14,837 nt of DNA from an uncultured Lachnospiraceae bacterium (GCA_946639085.1 CAMPBP010000007.1:1-14837), one strand, 5' to 3'. Numbered from the stretch's first letter, positions 6,000 to 13,547 are shown. Numbers and translations: made by a program. Notes: generated by a model from the letters alone, not told the origin.

Positions 6000-7199
6000 C
6001 TACAAATTTCTTATGCGATGGGTTGCAATCACTGTCTTGTTGTTACATGTTACCACACTGATGACGTTTTTACAGTAAGAAACAACCGGCCCTGCAAACA
6101 TCAATTCTTCTATTTTGAAGTCTCCGTAAACTGAGGGGATATCGGCTTTGGTCAGGTTTGTTACGCTGTAATCGCTGGTCTTTCCTTTAAAACCCATTAT
6201 ACCCGCAAGACTGTCGGCGACTTTATCATCGTACAGCCCCGAAGGGATCAGATTTACGGCATCCACCAAAGTCGGCTTAAGACTTGACATGAAATTCAAA
6301 ACGTAAGAGGCTTCTTTATCCTCTTCCATGCGCTTTGAAAATTCCTTTTGAATAGCCGCGGCATTTTCATAAATGCTCTTGGAACCGTTATATTTATGCT
6401 TTATGGAAATACCCGAAGCCTGATTTCCCATGGATCGGTTGCCGTCATGTCTGTAGTTTACGGCATAACCGATCTCTTTTACTCCGGCATCTTCCTTTAT
6501 GAGCTTTGCGGTAAGGTAAGCGGTAAACTTGGCTCCCACCTTTCTGCACTCGGAAAGTATCTCATCCATCTCATCCTTTTCAATGATCTCGATCTCGATT
6601 TCGGTGGTCTTATCCTTCCAATAATTGTCGTAGGCTTTTTGCATGTCTTCAAAAGTAAAGACCTTGTCACACCACTTTCTATTGTAGCTTTTCGATACGG
6701 CGTTGCTCAAAAATGCCTTAAGTTTAGGGGAAACGAAAGGTTTTGTCTCAATCGTTCTTATCTTTTTAAACTGCTTCTCACCACCGGACAGAAATGTCAG
6801 GAAATCTTCAATAAAGTATAAAGAAGACTCTCCGTCACCAGCCATATGATGAATGAGCAACATGATCCGGGTTTTACCTCCTTCGGGCTTTGCGAAGGCC
6901 CTTATATATTCCCCTTCTTCCAATCGAAAACGTATCTTTTCCTCCGCTTTCCTTATGGTTTCAAAGTCACCTTCCGTTACGGTTATGGACGACCCCGGTT
7001 CAACGGGTCCTTCATAAAAAGCCGAGCCGTCCTCCTCGATCTTAATGGCCGTATTCAGTATCTCATTGACACCCACCGCCTTATCAAAAGCACCCTTGAT
7101 CGCCGGTTCGGAAAACTCTTTATCGATCTTAAAGATCATGGTGATGATCATGTTAACATCGAACAATTCCTGTCTTTCATATTTGATCGGATATCTCAT
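6000..7199 (-). CDS. Condensation-fold acyltransferase (HHxxxDG; PapA/alcohol acyltransferase-like)
   Basis: A 399-residue protein of the CoA-dependent acyltransferase superfamily that includes NRPS condensation domains, PapA-type and wax-ester/alcohol acyltransferases. The catalytic motif HHMAGDG is at residues 117-123, with the second His as expected base, and follows an IRMLLIHH-type strand. The C-terminus (DFKIEELMFAGPVVSYCKNVISVVTCNNKTVIATH) resembles the end of PapA-like proteins. It is a stand-alone domain with no carrier-protein or adenylation domain. The ATG at 7199 was chosen because it overlaps the upstream SDR stop in an ATGA; an in-frame ATG at 7268 would lie deep inside the SDR gene. 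AGGAG lies about 13 nt upstream, so translation probably relies on coupling. It probably esterifies or amidates a product of the SDR, but donor and acceptor are unknown. Confidence 0.8.
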   Translation of the reverse strand: MRYPIKYERQELFDVNMIITMIFKIDKEFSEPAIKGAFDKAVGVNEILNTAIKIEEDGSAFYEGPVEPGSSITVTEGDFETIRKAEEKIRFRLEEGEYIRAFAKPEGGKTRIMLLIHHMAGDGESSLYFIEDFLTFLSGGEKQFKKIRTIETKPFVSPKLKAFLSNAVSKSYNRKWCDKVFTFEDMQKAYDNYWKDKTTEIEIEIIEKDEMDEILSECRKVGAKFTAYLTAKLIKEDAGVKEIGYAVNYRHDGNRSMGNQASGISIKHKYNGSKSIYENAAAIQKEFSKRMEEDKEASYVLNFMSSLKPTLVDAVNLIPSGLYDDKVADSLAGIMGFKGKTSDYSVTNLTKADIPSVYGDFKIEELMFAGPVVSYCKNVISVVTCNNKTVIATHRIRNL

Positions 7200-7954
7200 A
7201 AATACTTTTTCACTCCTAAACACCACTGTTTCATAACTATGCTTGTAGGCGTAATTTTTGAATAACACCTGAAATATTTTGCAGGAAAGCCCGGCACCGA
7301 CATGTCTTTTCCTTTTTTGCTGTCATGAAGCGCAAGCTTTACAACCTTTCTTGCCGATATAAGTCCCGCATATCTTATCTTCTTTCCGTCTTTGGTTTCG
7401 GGAAGCATCCCGGTGTCCACAAATCCGGGACATACGGCTGTTGATGTGATGCCTTTTTCCTTCAATTCAACATTTATCGCCCTGGACAGATTTCGTAAAA
7501 ATACTTTGCTCGAAGAATAAAGACTAAGGTAGGGATTTGGTTGAAAAGATGAAGCGGAGGAGATATTAATGATCCTCGCTCCCCTGTTCATATAAGGCAA
7601 AGTTACGGAAATAAGTTCTGCCGGAACGGTGCAATTGACCTTTATGAACTTATCGATCTCTTCAGGTTTCATGTTTTCGAAAAGACCCATGTATGCCACG
7701 CCGGCGTTATTTACAAGTATCTTAACGTCAACTTCTTCAGACGAAAGTTTTTTCTTTATACATTCAACCCCGTCGTTTGCAAGGTCTGCTTCAACCGCCC
7801 GTACCTTTCCATGATCTTTACAAAGATTTTCAAGTTTCTCTCTGTTTCTTCCTACGGCCCAGATTTCGTCAACTTCCTCAGTCTCTTCGATCCGGCTTAC
7901 AAATTCTTCCCCTATACCGCCTGTAGCACCCGTCACTAATGCAATTCTTTTCAT
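7196..7954 (-). CDS. Short-chain dehydrogenase/reductase (SDR family)
   Basis: A 252-residue classical SDR, cytoplasmic. The Rossmann glycine motif TGATGGIG is at 8-15; Arg36 in AVGRN, just after the second strand, suggests NADP(H). EADL at 55-58 and NNAG at 82-85 follow. N107, the ISSASS serines at 131-136, Y146 and K150 (YSSSK) complete the Asn-Ser-Tyr-Lys catalytic set, and CPGFVDTGM at 175-183 is the usual PG motif. All key residues are present, so it should be an active alcohol dehydrogenase or ketone reductase. GGAGG sits 6 nt before the ATG at 7954, inside the last codons of tetR, and the gap to tetR is one base. The C-terminal 40 residues are basic and moderately hydrophobic (FPAKYFRCYSKITPTSIVMKQW), as in SDRs that approach lipid substrates; that point is speculative. 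Confidence 0.93.
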   Translation of the reverse strand: MKRIALVTGATGGIGEEFVSRIEETEEVDEIWAVGRNREKLENLCKDHGKVRAVEADLANDGVECIKKKLSSEEVDVKILVNNAGVAYMGLFENMKPEEIDKFIKVNCTVPAELISVTLPYMNRGARIINISSASSFQPNPYLSLYSSSKVFLRNLSRAINVELKEKGITSTAVCPGFVDTGMLPETKDGKKIRYAGLISARKVVKLALHDSKKGKDMSVPGFPAKYFRCYSKITPTSIVMKQWCLGVKKYL

Positions 7955-7955
7955 T

Positions 7956-8534
7956 TTAAACCTCCAGTAATCGAAGCAGTGTTTCCTCTTTCACCTGCTT
8001 ATAATCAGCCACAAACAATTTTTTCAGAGCATACAGATAAACGGTTCCCCAATAAAGATCGGCAAGATACAAAGAATCTCCCTCCACTACGGTCCCCTCT
8101 TTTTGCCCTTGCTTTATGATCTTTTCCATAGCCTTATACAGATCGTTAGAATATAACCCCTTTTCCTGCTCCAGCATCAACTGGGTAAGAATGGTGATCT
8201 TAACCGCATACCGATCATCGACCGCAAGCCTTTTCACGACTTCGGAGGATATCTTCTCGATCTTTTTCTTGGCGGGAAGAGGCATCTTTGAAAGCACCAT
8301 AAGTCCTTTGATTTCTTCCGAGTTCTCTGCGCTCTTCCTTATCTCATCAAACAGTTCTTCCTTGGACTTAAAATACATATACATGGTGCCCTGACCGATC
8401 CCGATATATTTGGCCAGATCCCCTATCTTAGTATCTCCGAATCCGTTTTTTGCGAAATACAGAGAAGATTTCTCGAGTATCTTACTTCGCATGTCCTCTC
8501 TCATCTTTTTGTATTGCTCTTCTGTTTTTGGCAT
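7956..8534 (-). CDS. TetR/AcrR-family transcriptional regulator
   Basis: A 192-residue one-component regulator. The N-terminal HTH covers about 16-62 (KILEKSSLYFAKNGFGDTKIGDLAKYIGIGQGTMYMYFKSKEELF), with the typical GxGTxYxYFxSKEEL recognition segment. The C-terminal helical domain binds an unknown ligand. AAGGAG lies 4-9 nt upstream of the ATG at 8534. It is the first gene of an operon with the SDR and acyltransferase, and a perfect 16-bp palindrome covers its own start of transcription. It therefore most likely represses itself and the two enzymes until a ligand, perhaps their substrate, appears. The autoregulation is inferred from the position of the palindrome. Confidence 0.93.
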   Translation of the reverse strand: MPKTEEQYKKMREDMRSKILEKSSLYFAKNGFGDTKIGDLAKYIGIGQGTMYMYFKSKEELFDEIRKSAENSEEIKGLMVLSKMPLPAKKKIEKISSEVVKRLAVDDRYAVKITILTQLMLEQEKGLYSNDLYKAMEKIIKQGQKEGTVVEGDSLYLADLYWGTVYLYALKKLFVADYKQVKEETLLRLLEV

Positions 8535-8554
8535 TATGCTCTCCTTTTTTGACT

Positions 8555-8570
8555 GAATGAATATTCATTC
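8555..8570. promoter_or_regulatory. TetR-type operator, perfect 16-bp palindrome GAATGAATATTCATTC
   Basis: The 16 bases are a perfect palindrome. They start 7 bases downstream of the -10 box and cover the expected start point of the tetR operon, the usual position for a TetR-family autorepressor. GAATGA half-sites are, from general knowledge, common among TetR regulators. It is the only copy noticed in the window. Confidence 0.78.
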
Positions 8571-8577
8571 TATGGAG

Positions 8578-8606
8578 AAGATAGCACTCATCATTCCGCA
8601 TGTCAA
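8578..8606 (-). promoter_or_regulatory. Sigma-A promoter of the tetR-SDR-acyltransferase operon
   Basis: On the minus strand TTGACA (8606-8601) is followed after 17 bases by TATCTT (8583-8578). The transcript would begin near 8571, at the edge of the TetR palindrome. The -35 box immediately follows the T run that ends the upstream ACT gene terminator. Confidence 0.8.
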
Positions 8607-8607
8607 C

Positions 8608-8646
8608 AAAAAATAAGGCCATACAACAATTGTTGTACGGCCTTAT
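8608..8646 (-). terminator. Rho-independent terminator of the ior-paaK-ACT operon
   Basis: Arms 8630-8646 and 8613-8629 form a 17-bp stem with a single mismatch (8621/8638) and essentially no loop. On the minus strand it is followed by six T residues (8613-8608). It lies 16 nt past the ACT gene stop. It insulates the tetR promoter, whose -35 box starts two bases further on. Confidence 0.9.
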
Positions 8647-8662
8647 CAGTTTCAATTACTCT

Positions 8663-9091
8663 TTAAAACGCTTTAACTTCCTCGTCTGTAACAAAGTCAA
8701 GATCAAGCGTCTTAACTGCGCTTATGGCAGCTTCTTTGTCAGCGGGCTTGATAACGATACATGCGTTGGCGTCCTTTGTGGAAAGGGCGTACATGTTCTC
8801 TATCGAAATGCCTGCATCTGAGATCGTCTTAACAACATTCTGCAAAGATCCTACGGTGTGAGGAAGCTTGATGGCAAGCACATCGGTAAGATGTGCGGAT
8901 ATTCCTGCCTTTTTAAGAGCGTCTTTTGCGCGCTCAGCGTCTGCGACGATCATACGAAGAACGCCGTAATCGCTGGAATCTGCAAGACTTAAGGATACAA
9001 TGTTAATGTTTTCTTCCTTGATTACTTCAAGTACTGACTGCAAACGTCCTGCGCTGTTTTCAAGAAAAACCGATACCTGTTTGATCAACAT
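8663..9091 (-). CDS. Tandem ACT-domain protein
   Basis: A 142-residue protein made of two ACT domains, residues about 2-68 (IKQVSVFLENSAGRLQSVLEVIKEENINIVSLSL) and 71-138 (VLAIKLPHTVGSLQNVVKTISDAGISIENMYAL). ACT domains bind small ligands, often amino acids, at dimer interfaces. Stand-alone tandem ACT proteins are often encoded beside phenylacetate-CoA ligases and indolepyruvate oxidoreductases in anaerobes, as here. The likely job is to sense an aromatic amino acid or aryl acid and adjust the ligase or oxidoreductase. No catalytic or DNA-binding part is present. The ATG at 9091 was preferred because GGAGG (9100-9104) is 8 nt upstream; the in-frame ATG at 9097 is only 2 nt from it. The ribosome site overlaps the end of paaK. 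Confidence 0.88.
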   Translation of the reverse strand: MLIKQVSVFLENSAGRLQSVLEVIKEENINIVSLSLADSSDYGVLRMIVADAERAKDALKKAGISAHLTDVLAIKLPHTVGSLQNVVKTISDAGISIENMYALSTKDANACIVIKPADKEAAISAVKTLDLDFVTDEEVKAF

Positions 9092-9105
9092 ATACATATC
9101 CTCCT

Positions 9106-10410
9106 TTAGTCAAATACTCTGTTGTCTATTACGTGAACGCTCTTGCCTTCATGGCGGTCAAGCGTCTTGGGCTCAACAAGTTTAACCTTTACAGCGATGC
9201 CGATAGCCTGCTTAAGGATGCTCTCAATCTTCTTTGTGAGTTTTTCAAGTTCCTTGATCTCATCGGAGAAGAATCTCTCTTCAACTTCTACCTGAACTTC
9301 AACTGTATCAAGGTTGTTCACACGATCTACAATGATCATGTAATGAGGAAGTGTTTCGCTTACTTCAAGAAGCGCTGCTTCTATCTGTGAAGGGAATACA
9401 TTTACGCCGCGGATGATGAGCATATCGTCGGAACGTCCTCTGAATCTTGAGATACGAGCCGTTGTACGACCGCATTCGCAGGGAGTTCTGTCGATGCTTG
9501 TAAGGTCCTTTGTACGGTAACGGATAAGCGGAATGCCTTCCTTTGTAAGTGTGGTGAATACAAGTTCACCTTCTTCTCCGTCCGCAACGGGAGTAAGTGT
9601 ATCTGCCGAGATGATCTCGGGTAAGAAGTGATCTTCCTGAATATGAAGACCTTTATGGAATTCACAGTCGCAAGCCACACCGGGTCCCATGATCTCTGAA
9701 AGGCCGTAAATATCGTGACAATGTAAGTGAAGTTTTTCCTCGATCTGTTGTCTCATCTTCTCGGTCCAGGGCTCAGCGCCGCAAACCGCAGCTTTAAGTT
9801 TGATCTTATCGAGGTCGCCTCCTTCAATGATCGTCTCTGCGATATGAAGAAGATACGAAGGTGTACACATGATTCCGGTTACGCCGAAATCCTTCATCAT
9901 CGTAATAAGTTTCTTGGTGTTTCCTGTTGACATGGGAACTACGGTAGCTCCGGTATTCTCAACACCGTAGTGAGCGCCGAGACCGCCTGTGAAAAGTCCG
10001 TATCCGTATGCAACCTGTACGATATCATTCTTTCCGATGCCGCACATTGTAAGGGCACGGGATACACATTCGGACCAAACGTCGATATCTCTTCTTGTAT
10101 AACCTACAACGGTAGCTTTTCCCGTTGTTCCGCTGGAAGCATGAATACGTACTATCTCAGACTGAGGGGCTGCGAAAAGACCGAAGGGATAAGTATCTCT
10201 TAAGTCGTTTTTCGTTGTATAAGGAAGTTTTGTAAGATCCTCAAGTCCTCTGATGTCTCCGGGTTCAAGTCCTGCTTCCTGCATTCTTTTACGATAGAAC
10301 TCTACGTTGTGATAAACGTAATTAACTGCCTTAACAAGTCTCTTTCCCTGAAGGACGCTCATTTCGTCCCTTGACATGCATTCTTTTGCTTCATTCCATA
10401 TTTTATTCAT
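9106..10410 (-). CDS. paaK: Phenylacetate/aryl-acetate--CoA ligase
   Basis: A 434-residue AMP-forming acyl-CoA ligase that would link ATP and CoA to phenylacetate, indoleacetate or a related aryl acid, or run in reverse on the CoA ester made by IorAB. Motifs in order: SSGTTGK (92-98, phosphate loop), YGLSE (235-239), YRTKDLT (298-304), RGRSDDMLIIRGVNVFPSQIE (324-343, domain hinge) and K423 in DRHEGKS as the expected adenylation lysine. Cysteines in ACDCE (246-250) and CECGR (311-315) may bind a metal, as in several PaaK-like enzymes. The length is typical. The ATG at 10410 has only a weak ribosome site. The 90-nt leader from iorB holds two overlapping hairpins. It is third in the operon, followed by the ACT protein 14 nt later. 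Substrate choice among aryl acids is not readable. Confidence 0.93.
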   Translation of the reverse strand: MNKIWNEAKECMSRDEMSVLQGKRLVKAVNYVYHNVEFYRKRMQEAGLEPGDIRGLEDLTKLPYTTKNDLRDTYPFGLFAAPQSEIVRIHASSGTTGKATVVGYTRRDIDVWSECVSRALTMCGIGKNDIVQVAYGYGLFTGGLGAHYGVENTGATVVPMSTGNTKKLITMMKDFGVTGIMCTPSYLLHIAETIIEGGDLDKIKLKAAVCGAEPWTEKMRQQIEEKLHLHCHDIYGLSEIMGPGVACDCEFHKGLHIQEDHFLPEIISADTLTPVADGEEGELVFTTLTKEGIPLIRYRTKDLTSIDRTPCECGRTTARISRFRGRSDDMLIIRGVNVFPSQIEAALLEVSETLPHYMIIVDRVNNLDTVEVQVEVEERFFSDEIKELEKLTKKIESILKQAIGIAVKVKLVEPKTLDRHEGKSVHVIDNRVFD

Positions 10411-10434
10411 GATTATATTCTCGCTTTCTTTCCT

Positions 10435-10498
10435 GGGTTAATTGTTTGCGGGACAATGGTAACCCGGGTAAGGAATCCCTTTTAAATCCCTACCCGGG
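10435..10498 (-). promoter_or_regulatory. Two mutually exclusive hairpins between iorB and paaK
   Basis: In the gap between the two genes, CCCGGGTA (10463-10470) pairs with TACCCGGG (10491-10498) in one 8-bp GC-rich stem. GGGTTAATTGT (10435-10445) pairs with ACAAT (10453-10457) and TAACCC (10460-10465), with a two-base bulge, in an 11-bp stem. Both need the bases at 10463-10465, so they compete. No T run follows either, so simple termination is unlikely. They could set mRNA processing, a transcript end protecting iorAB, or access to the weak paaK ribosome site. Function is inference. Confidence 0.5.
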
Positions 10499-10500
10499 AC

Positions 10501-11070
10501 CTAAAAGTCGAATCCTTTGATGAAAGCCTGTTTATTGATATCGATAGTTTTGGGAGGAACGGTCTTTTCGATAACGTCAAGCCATTCTTCCTTTTTGAAG
10601 TTCATATGCTTAGCGGCCATTCCCAGCACTATGATGTTAAATACTTTCGGATTGCCCATCTTAAGCGCTTCGCTTTGGGCATCTATCGAATAAACCTTAT
10701 ATTTTTTTGAAAGGTTCTCGATGATGTTCTCGGGGTACTGTGCCGCACCCGTAACTACGGGCATGGGATCGATCCTTTGATCGTTCACTATAAGTACACC
10801 GTCTTCTTTAAGATACTGAACATATCTCATTGCCTCGAGTCTTTCGAAAGCTATGAGCACGTCAGCCTGTCCTTCTTCAACGATAGGCTCCGCAACCTTT
10901 TCGCCGTAACGAACGAAGGTTACTACCGATCCGCCTCTTTGAGCCATACCGTGAACTTCTGAAAGTTTTACGTCGTATCCTGCAGTAAGCATGATGGAAC
11001 CGAGTATTCTGCTGGTAAGAAGTGTTCCCTGTCCGCCTACGCCGACGATCATGATATTTTTAGTCTCCAT
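10501..11070 (-). CDS. iorB: Indolepyruvate:ferredoxin oxidoreductase, beta subunit
   Basis: A 189-residue subunit of the oxygen-sensitive enzyme that converts indolepyruvate and other aryl pyruvates plus CoA to aryl-acetyl-CoA and CO2 while reducing ferredoxin. It has the gamma-type fold of the pyruvate:ferredoxin oxidoreductase family: IMIVGVGGQGTLLTSRIL (6-23) and SEVHGMAQRGGSVVTFVRYG (37-56) are signature segments. Length is normal for IorB. The ATG at 11070 has GAGGT 7 nt upstream and lies 5 nt past the iorA stop. An alternative GTG at 11079 would overlap iorA and add three residues, but it sits directly on the ribosome site. It works as a complex with IorA, encoded just upstream. Confidence 0.94.
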   Translation of the reverse strand: METKNIMIVGVGGQGTLLTSRILGSIMLTAGYDVKLSEVHGMAQRGGSVVTFVRYGEKVAEPIVEEGQADVLIAFERLEAMRYVQYLKEDGVLIVNDQRIDPMPVVTGAAQYPENIIENLSKKYKVYSIDAQSEALKMGNPKVFNIIVLGMAAKHMNFKKEEWLDVIEKTVPPKTIDINKQAFIKGFDF

Positions 11071-11075
11071 TGCCA

Positions 11076-12809
11076 TCACCTCGCAACTTTCTCGATGGCG
11101 CCGAACTTACACATCTGCATGCAAAGTCCGCAACCGTTACACATCGTCATATCGATTGAAACGGTGCCGTCTTCATTCTTGGTAAGCGCGGGACATCCGG
11201 GTCTTAAGCATGCGCCGCACTTCTTGCACTTATCACTTAAAGGCTTGCAAACATTGGGGAACTTAAGTCCCTTAAGAAGTGCGCAGGGAGCCTTGCAAAT
11301 GATAACGCTTACCGCTTCGCGGTTAACTTCTTCTTTAATGACCTTTGTAAGAGCTTCCTGATCGTACGAATCCACTTCAACAACGTTGTCAATGCCCATG
11401 GACTTGCAAAGATTGTAGATATCTATCGCATAAGTGGGCTCGCCCATCAAAGTCTTACCCGTAGCGGCGTGATCCTGATGGCCGGTCATACCCGTCGTTG
11501 AATTGTCGAGTATCATGACCGTGCCGGTAGCCTTGTTGTAGACCATGTTCATAAGTGAATTCACACCTGTATGAAGAAAAGTCGAATCACCTATAACGGC
11601 AACCCAATCCTTAATGAATTCTCTGCCTTTTGCCTTCTCCATTCCGTGAAGAGTGGAGATTGAAGAACCCATACAAACTGCGGTATCAACTACATTAAGA
11701 GGTGCAACGGCACCGAGGGTATAGCATCCGATATCGCCCGCAGCATGTATCTTAAGAGTCTTAAGTGCGGTATATACGCTTCTGTGAGGGCAGCCGGGAC
11801 AAAGAATGGGCGGTCTTGCGGGAACTTCTTCCGCTTTTACCTTGGGTTCTGTACCAAAAAGAACCTTCCTTAACATGTTGGCACTGTACTCGCCCTGAAC
11901 CGTGAATGCCTCTTTTCCTATGCACTCTATGCCGAGAGCCTTTACCTGCTCTTCAATAACGGGCTCAAGTTCTTCAAATATATAAAGTTTTTCAACCGAA
12001 GCCGCAAAATCCTTAATAAGCTTCTTAGGCAACGGATGAACAAGTCCGAGCTTAAGAACGCTTGCGTCGGGGCAAACTTCCTTAACATACTGATAAGCGA
12101 TACCGCTTGTGATAAAGCCGATCTTGTTATCGCCCTTTTCCACTCTGTTGATCGCCATGGTATTAGCATCTTCGCTCATCTGTTTAAGACGCTTCTCAAC
12201 ATATATATGTCTTTGCTTGGCCATGCCCGGCATCATAACGTTCTTTGCCGCATTACGCTCATAAGGCTTGTCAGCAGGCTCAACTCTGTCTTCCAAAGTC
12301 ACAAGTCCCTGTGAATGACCGAGTCTTGTCGTTGTACGCATGATGATGGGTGTATCGTACTTTTCCGAAAGTTCAAAGGCAAGTTTGATATAATCCTTTG
12401 CTTCCTGAGAATCCGAAGGTTCAATAACAGGTGTCATTGAAGCACGTCCTATCATTCTCGTATCCTGCTCATTCTGAGAAGAGTAAAGACCGGGATCGTC
12501 CGCAACAACAAGTACCATACCGCCGTTCACTCCGATGTAAGATGCGGTATATAAAGGATCCGATGCAACGTTAAGACCTACGTGCTTCATACTGCACATA
12601 CTTCTTACTCCGCTCATCGAAGCACCGATAGCCACTTCGCAAGCCACCTTCTCATTGGGTGACCATTCGCAGTAGATCTCGGGATAATTAACCAAATTTT
12701 CGCTGATCTCTGTGCTGGGTGTGCCGGGATAGGCAGCGCTCACCTTACATCCGGCTTCATATGCGCCTCTTGCGATGGCCGCATTTCCAAGCATTAATTT
12801 ACGTTCCAC
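11076..12809 (-). CDS. iorA: Indolepyruvate:ferredoxin oxidoreductase, alpha subunit
   Basis: A 577-residue catalytic subunit, cytoplasmic, carrying thiamine diphosphate and two [4Fe-4S] clusters. Motifs in order: LMLGNAAIARGAYEAG and AAYPGTPSTEI (5-35, pyrimidine-binding domain), CPGCPHR (337-343), GDIGCYTLG (358-366), GDSTFLHTG (407-415) and LDNSTTGMTGHQ (434-445, diphosphate binding). At the C-terminus is a ferredoxin-like domain with cysteines at 528, 531, 534, 539, 557, 560, 563 and 567, the full set for two clusters. Length is typical. The GTG at 12809 has GGAAG 7 nt upstream; an in-frame ATG at 12794 is less well placed. It is the first gene of the operon behind a good promoter. The enzyme is used in fermentation of Trp, Phe and Tyr, or in reverse for aromatic amino-acid synthesis from aryl acids. 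Confidence 0.96.
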   Translation of the reverse strand: MERKLMLGNAAIARGAYEAGCKVSAAYPGTPSTEISENLVNYPEIYCEWSPNEKVACEVAIGASMSGVRSMCSMKHVGLNVASDPLYTASYIGVNGGMVLVVADDPGLYSSQNEQDTRMIGRASMTPVIEPSDSQEAKDYIKLAFELSEKYDTPIIMRTTTRLGHSQGLVTLEDRVEPADKPYERNAAKNVMMPGMAKQRHIYVEKRLKQMSEDANTMAINRVEKGDNKIGFITSGIAYQYVKEVCPDASVLKLGLVHPLPKKLIKDFAASVEKLYIFEELEPVIEEQVKALGIECIGKEAFTVQGEYSANMLRKVLFGTEPKVKAEEVPARPPILCPGCPHRSVYTALKTLKIHAAGDIGCYTLGAVAPLNVVDTAVCMGSSISTLHGMEKAKGREFIKDWVAVIGDSTFLHTGVNSLMNMVYNKATGTVMILDNSTTGMTGHQDHAATGKTLMGEPTYAIDIYNLCKSMGIDNVVEVDSYDQEALTKVIKEEVNREAVSVIICKAPCALLKGLKFPNVCKPLSDKCKKCGACLRPGCPALTKNEDGTVSIDMTMCNGCGLCMQMCKFGAIEKVAR

Positions 12810-12856
12810 TTTATTACTTCCTTATCTGAATCTTACACATTATTGTGCATTTTCTA

Positions 12857-12885
12857 ATAATATCATCAATACTTTGCCACGTCAA
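12857..12885 (-). promoter_or_regulatory. Sigma-A promoter of the ior-paaK-ACT operon
   Basis: On the minus strand TTGACG (12885-12880) is followed after 17 bases by TATTAT (12862-12857), giving a start near 12850 and a leader of about 40 nt. A small palindrome, CACA-TTAT-TGTG (12836-12847), lies just past the start and might be an operator, but it is short. No terminator separates this promoter from the higA gene ending at 12907, so read-through from higBA is possible. Confidence 0.75.
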
Positions 12886-12906
12886 ACGGATAAAGTGAAT
12901 AAAATG

Positions 12907-13188
12907 CTATTTATATTGTACTCCTTCCAACGGTACTATCTGTAACTTGTATCCCAATGGCACCAATACCTTGAGGATACTGTCTATCTGTGGCGAATGA
13001 ACCGCTTTTTCCATACGTGCTATCACCGGCTGCTTAACATTGCATTTTGCTGCCAGCCCCGCCTGGGACAATCCCTGCTCTTCACGAATAGATACCATTG
13101 TTTTTATGAGTTCCTTCTCCAATTGAATAATGCTCTCCTCTTCCGGATTAATATTGAGATCATTCCTTAACTCTTTCCATGTACTCAT
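12907..13188 (-). CDS. higA: HigA-type XRE antitoxin
   Basis: A 93-residue protein with a Cro/CI-type HTH at about 33-79 (IREEQGLSQAGLAAKCNVKQPVIARMEKAVHSPQIDSILKVLVPLGY). The N-terminal part (3-30) is helical and acidic, as expected for toxin contact. Its ATG overlaps the toxin stop by four bases (ATGA at 13185-13188), so antitoxin follows toxin, the order typical of higBA. It should neutralise the RelE-like toxin and, with it, repress the shared promoter through the inverted repeat at 13571-13608. Family is clear; the symbol is assigned from gene order and toxin type. Confidence 0.87.
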   Translation of the reverse strand: MSTWKELRNDLNINPEEESIIQLEKELIKTMVSIREEQGLSQAGLAAKCNVKQPVIARMEKAVHSPQIDSILKVLVPLGYKLQIVPLEGVQYK

Positions 13189-13547
13189 GCTTCATGCCTC
13201 CGTCTGTAATCTTCTAACTCTCTTATGGCCTTGCTTATCTCTGCTTTTGGCGTTTTATTTGTCTTTTTTATGAAATGGTGAAGCAGTATAAATGTATTGT
13301 CTTTATAATATGCATACAGAATGCGATTGCTTAAAGGACGCAATTCCCATATTTCGCCGCCTAAATGCTTTGTAACCGGCTCTCCCACCCGAGTCCCCAA
13401 TTCTTCTAAAACATCAATGTAAGCAACCACTTTATTGAAATTGATACGTGCATCTTTACTCGTTTTGGATCTGTTCCTCAAATCTCGCATAAACTCAGCA
13501 ATATCGCTAAATCCGCGTTCATCTTCGTATATCTCAATACTGTACAT
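13185..13547 (-). CDS. higB: HigB-type toxin (RelE/ParE superfamily, phage Gp49-like)
   Basis: A 120-residue small basic protein of the phage-derived Gp49-like/HigB group, whose characterised members cut mRNA on the ribosome. Diagnostic segments are EIWELRPLSNRILYAYY (65-81) and ILLHHFIKKTNKTPKAEISKAI (87-108); the HxFxKKTxKTP pattern is characteristic of the family. The N-terminal half (FSDIAEFMRDL, then an ARINFNKVVAYIDVLEELG helix) also fits. The ATG at 13547 has AAAGGA about 9 nt upstream. The reading frame is intact with no sign of decay, so the toxin may be active. It is the first gene of a two-gene operon with its own promoter and operator. Mobile defence or stability modules of this type are often acquired. 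Confidence 0.88.
   Translation of the reverse strand: MYSIEIYEDERGFSDIAEFMRDLRNRSKTSKDARINFNKVVAYIDVLEELGTRVGEPVTKHLGGEIWELRPLSNRILYAYYKDNTFILLHHFIKKTNKTPKAEISKAIRELEDYRRRHEA

Noticed and set aside
7200..7268. A longer N-terminus for the acyltransferase starting at 7268
   Set aside because: It would overlap the SDR gene by 73 bases. The ATG at 7199 overlaps the SDR stop in the usual ATGA and starts at the conserved part.
9092..9097. ATG at 9097 as start of the ACT protein
   Set aside because: Only two bases separate it from GGAGG; the next in-frame ATG at 9091 has ideal 8-nt spacing.
12810..12906. A riboswitch or T-box in front of iorA
   Set aside because: The leader is only about 40 nt from the predicted start and shows no extended structure or terminator.
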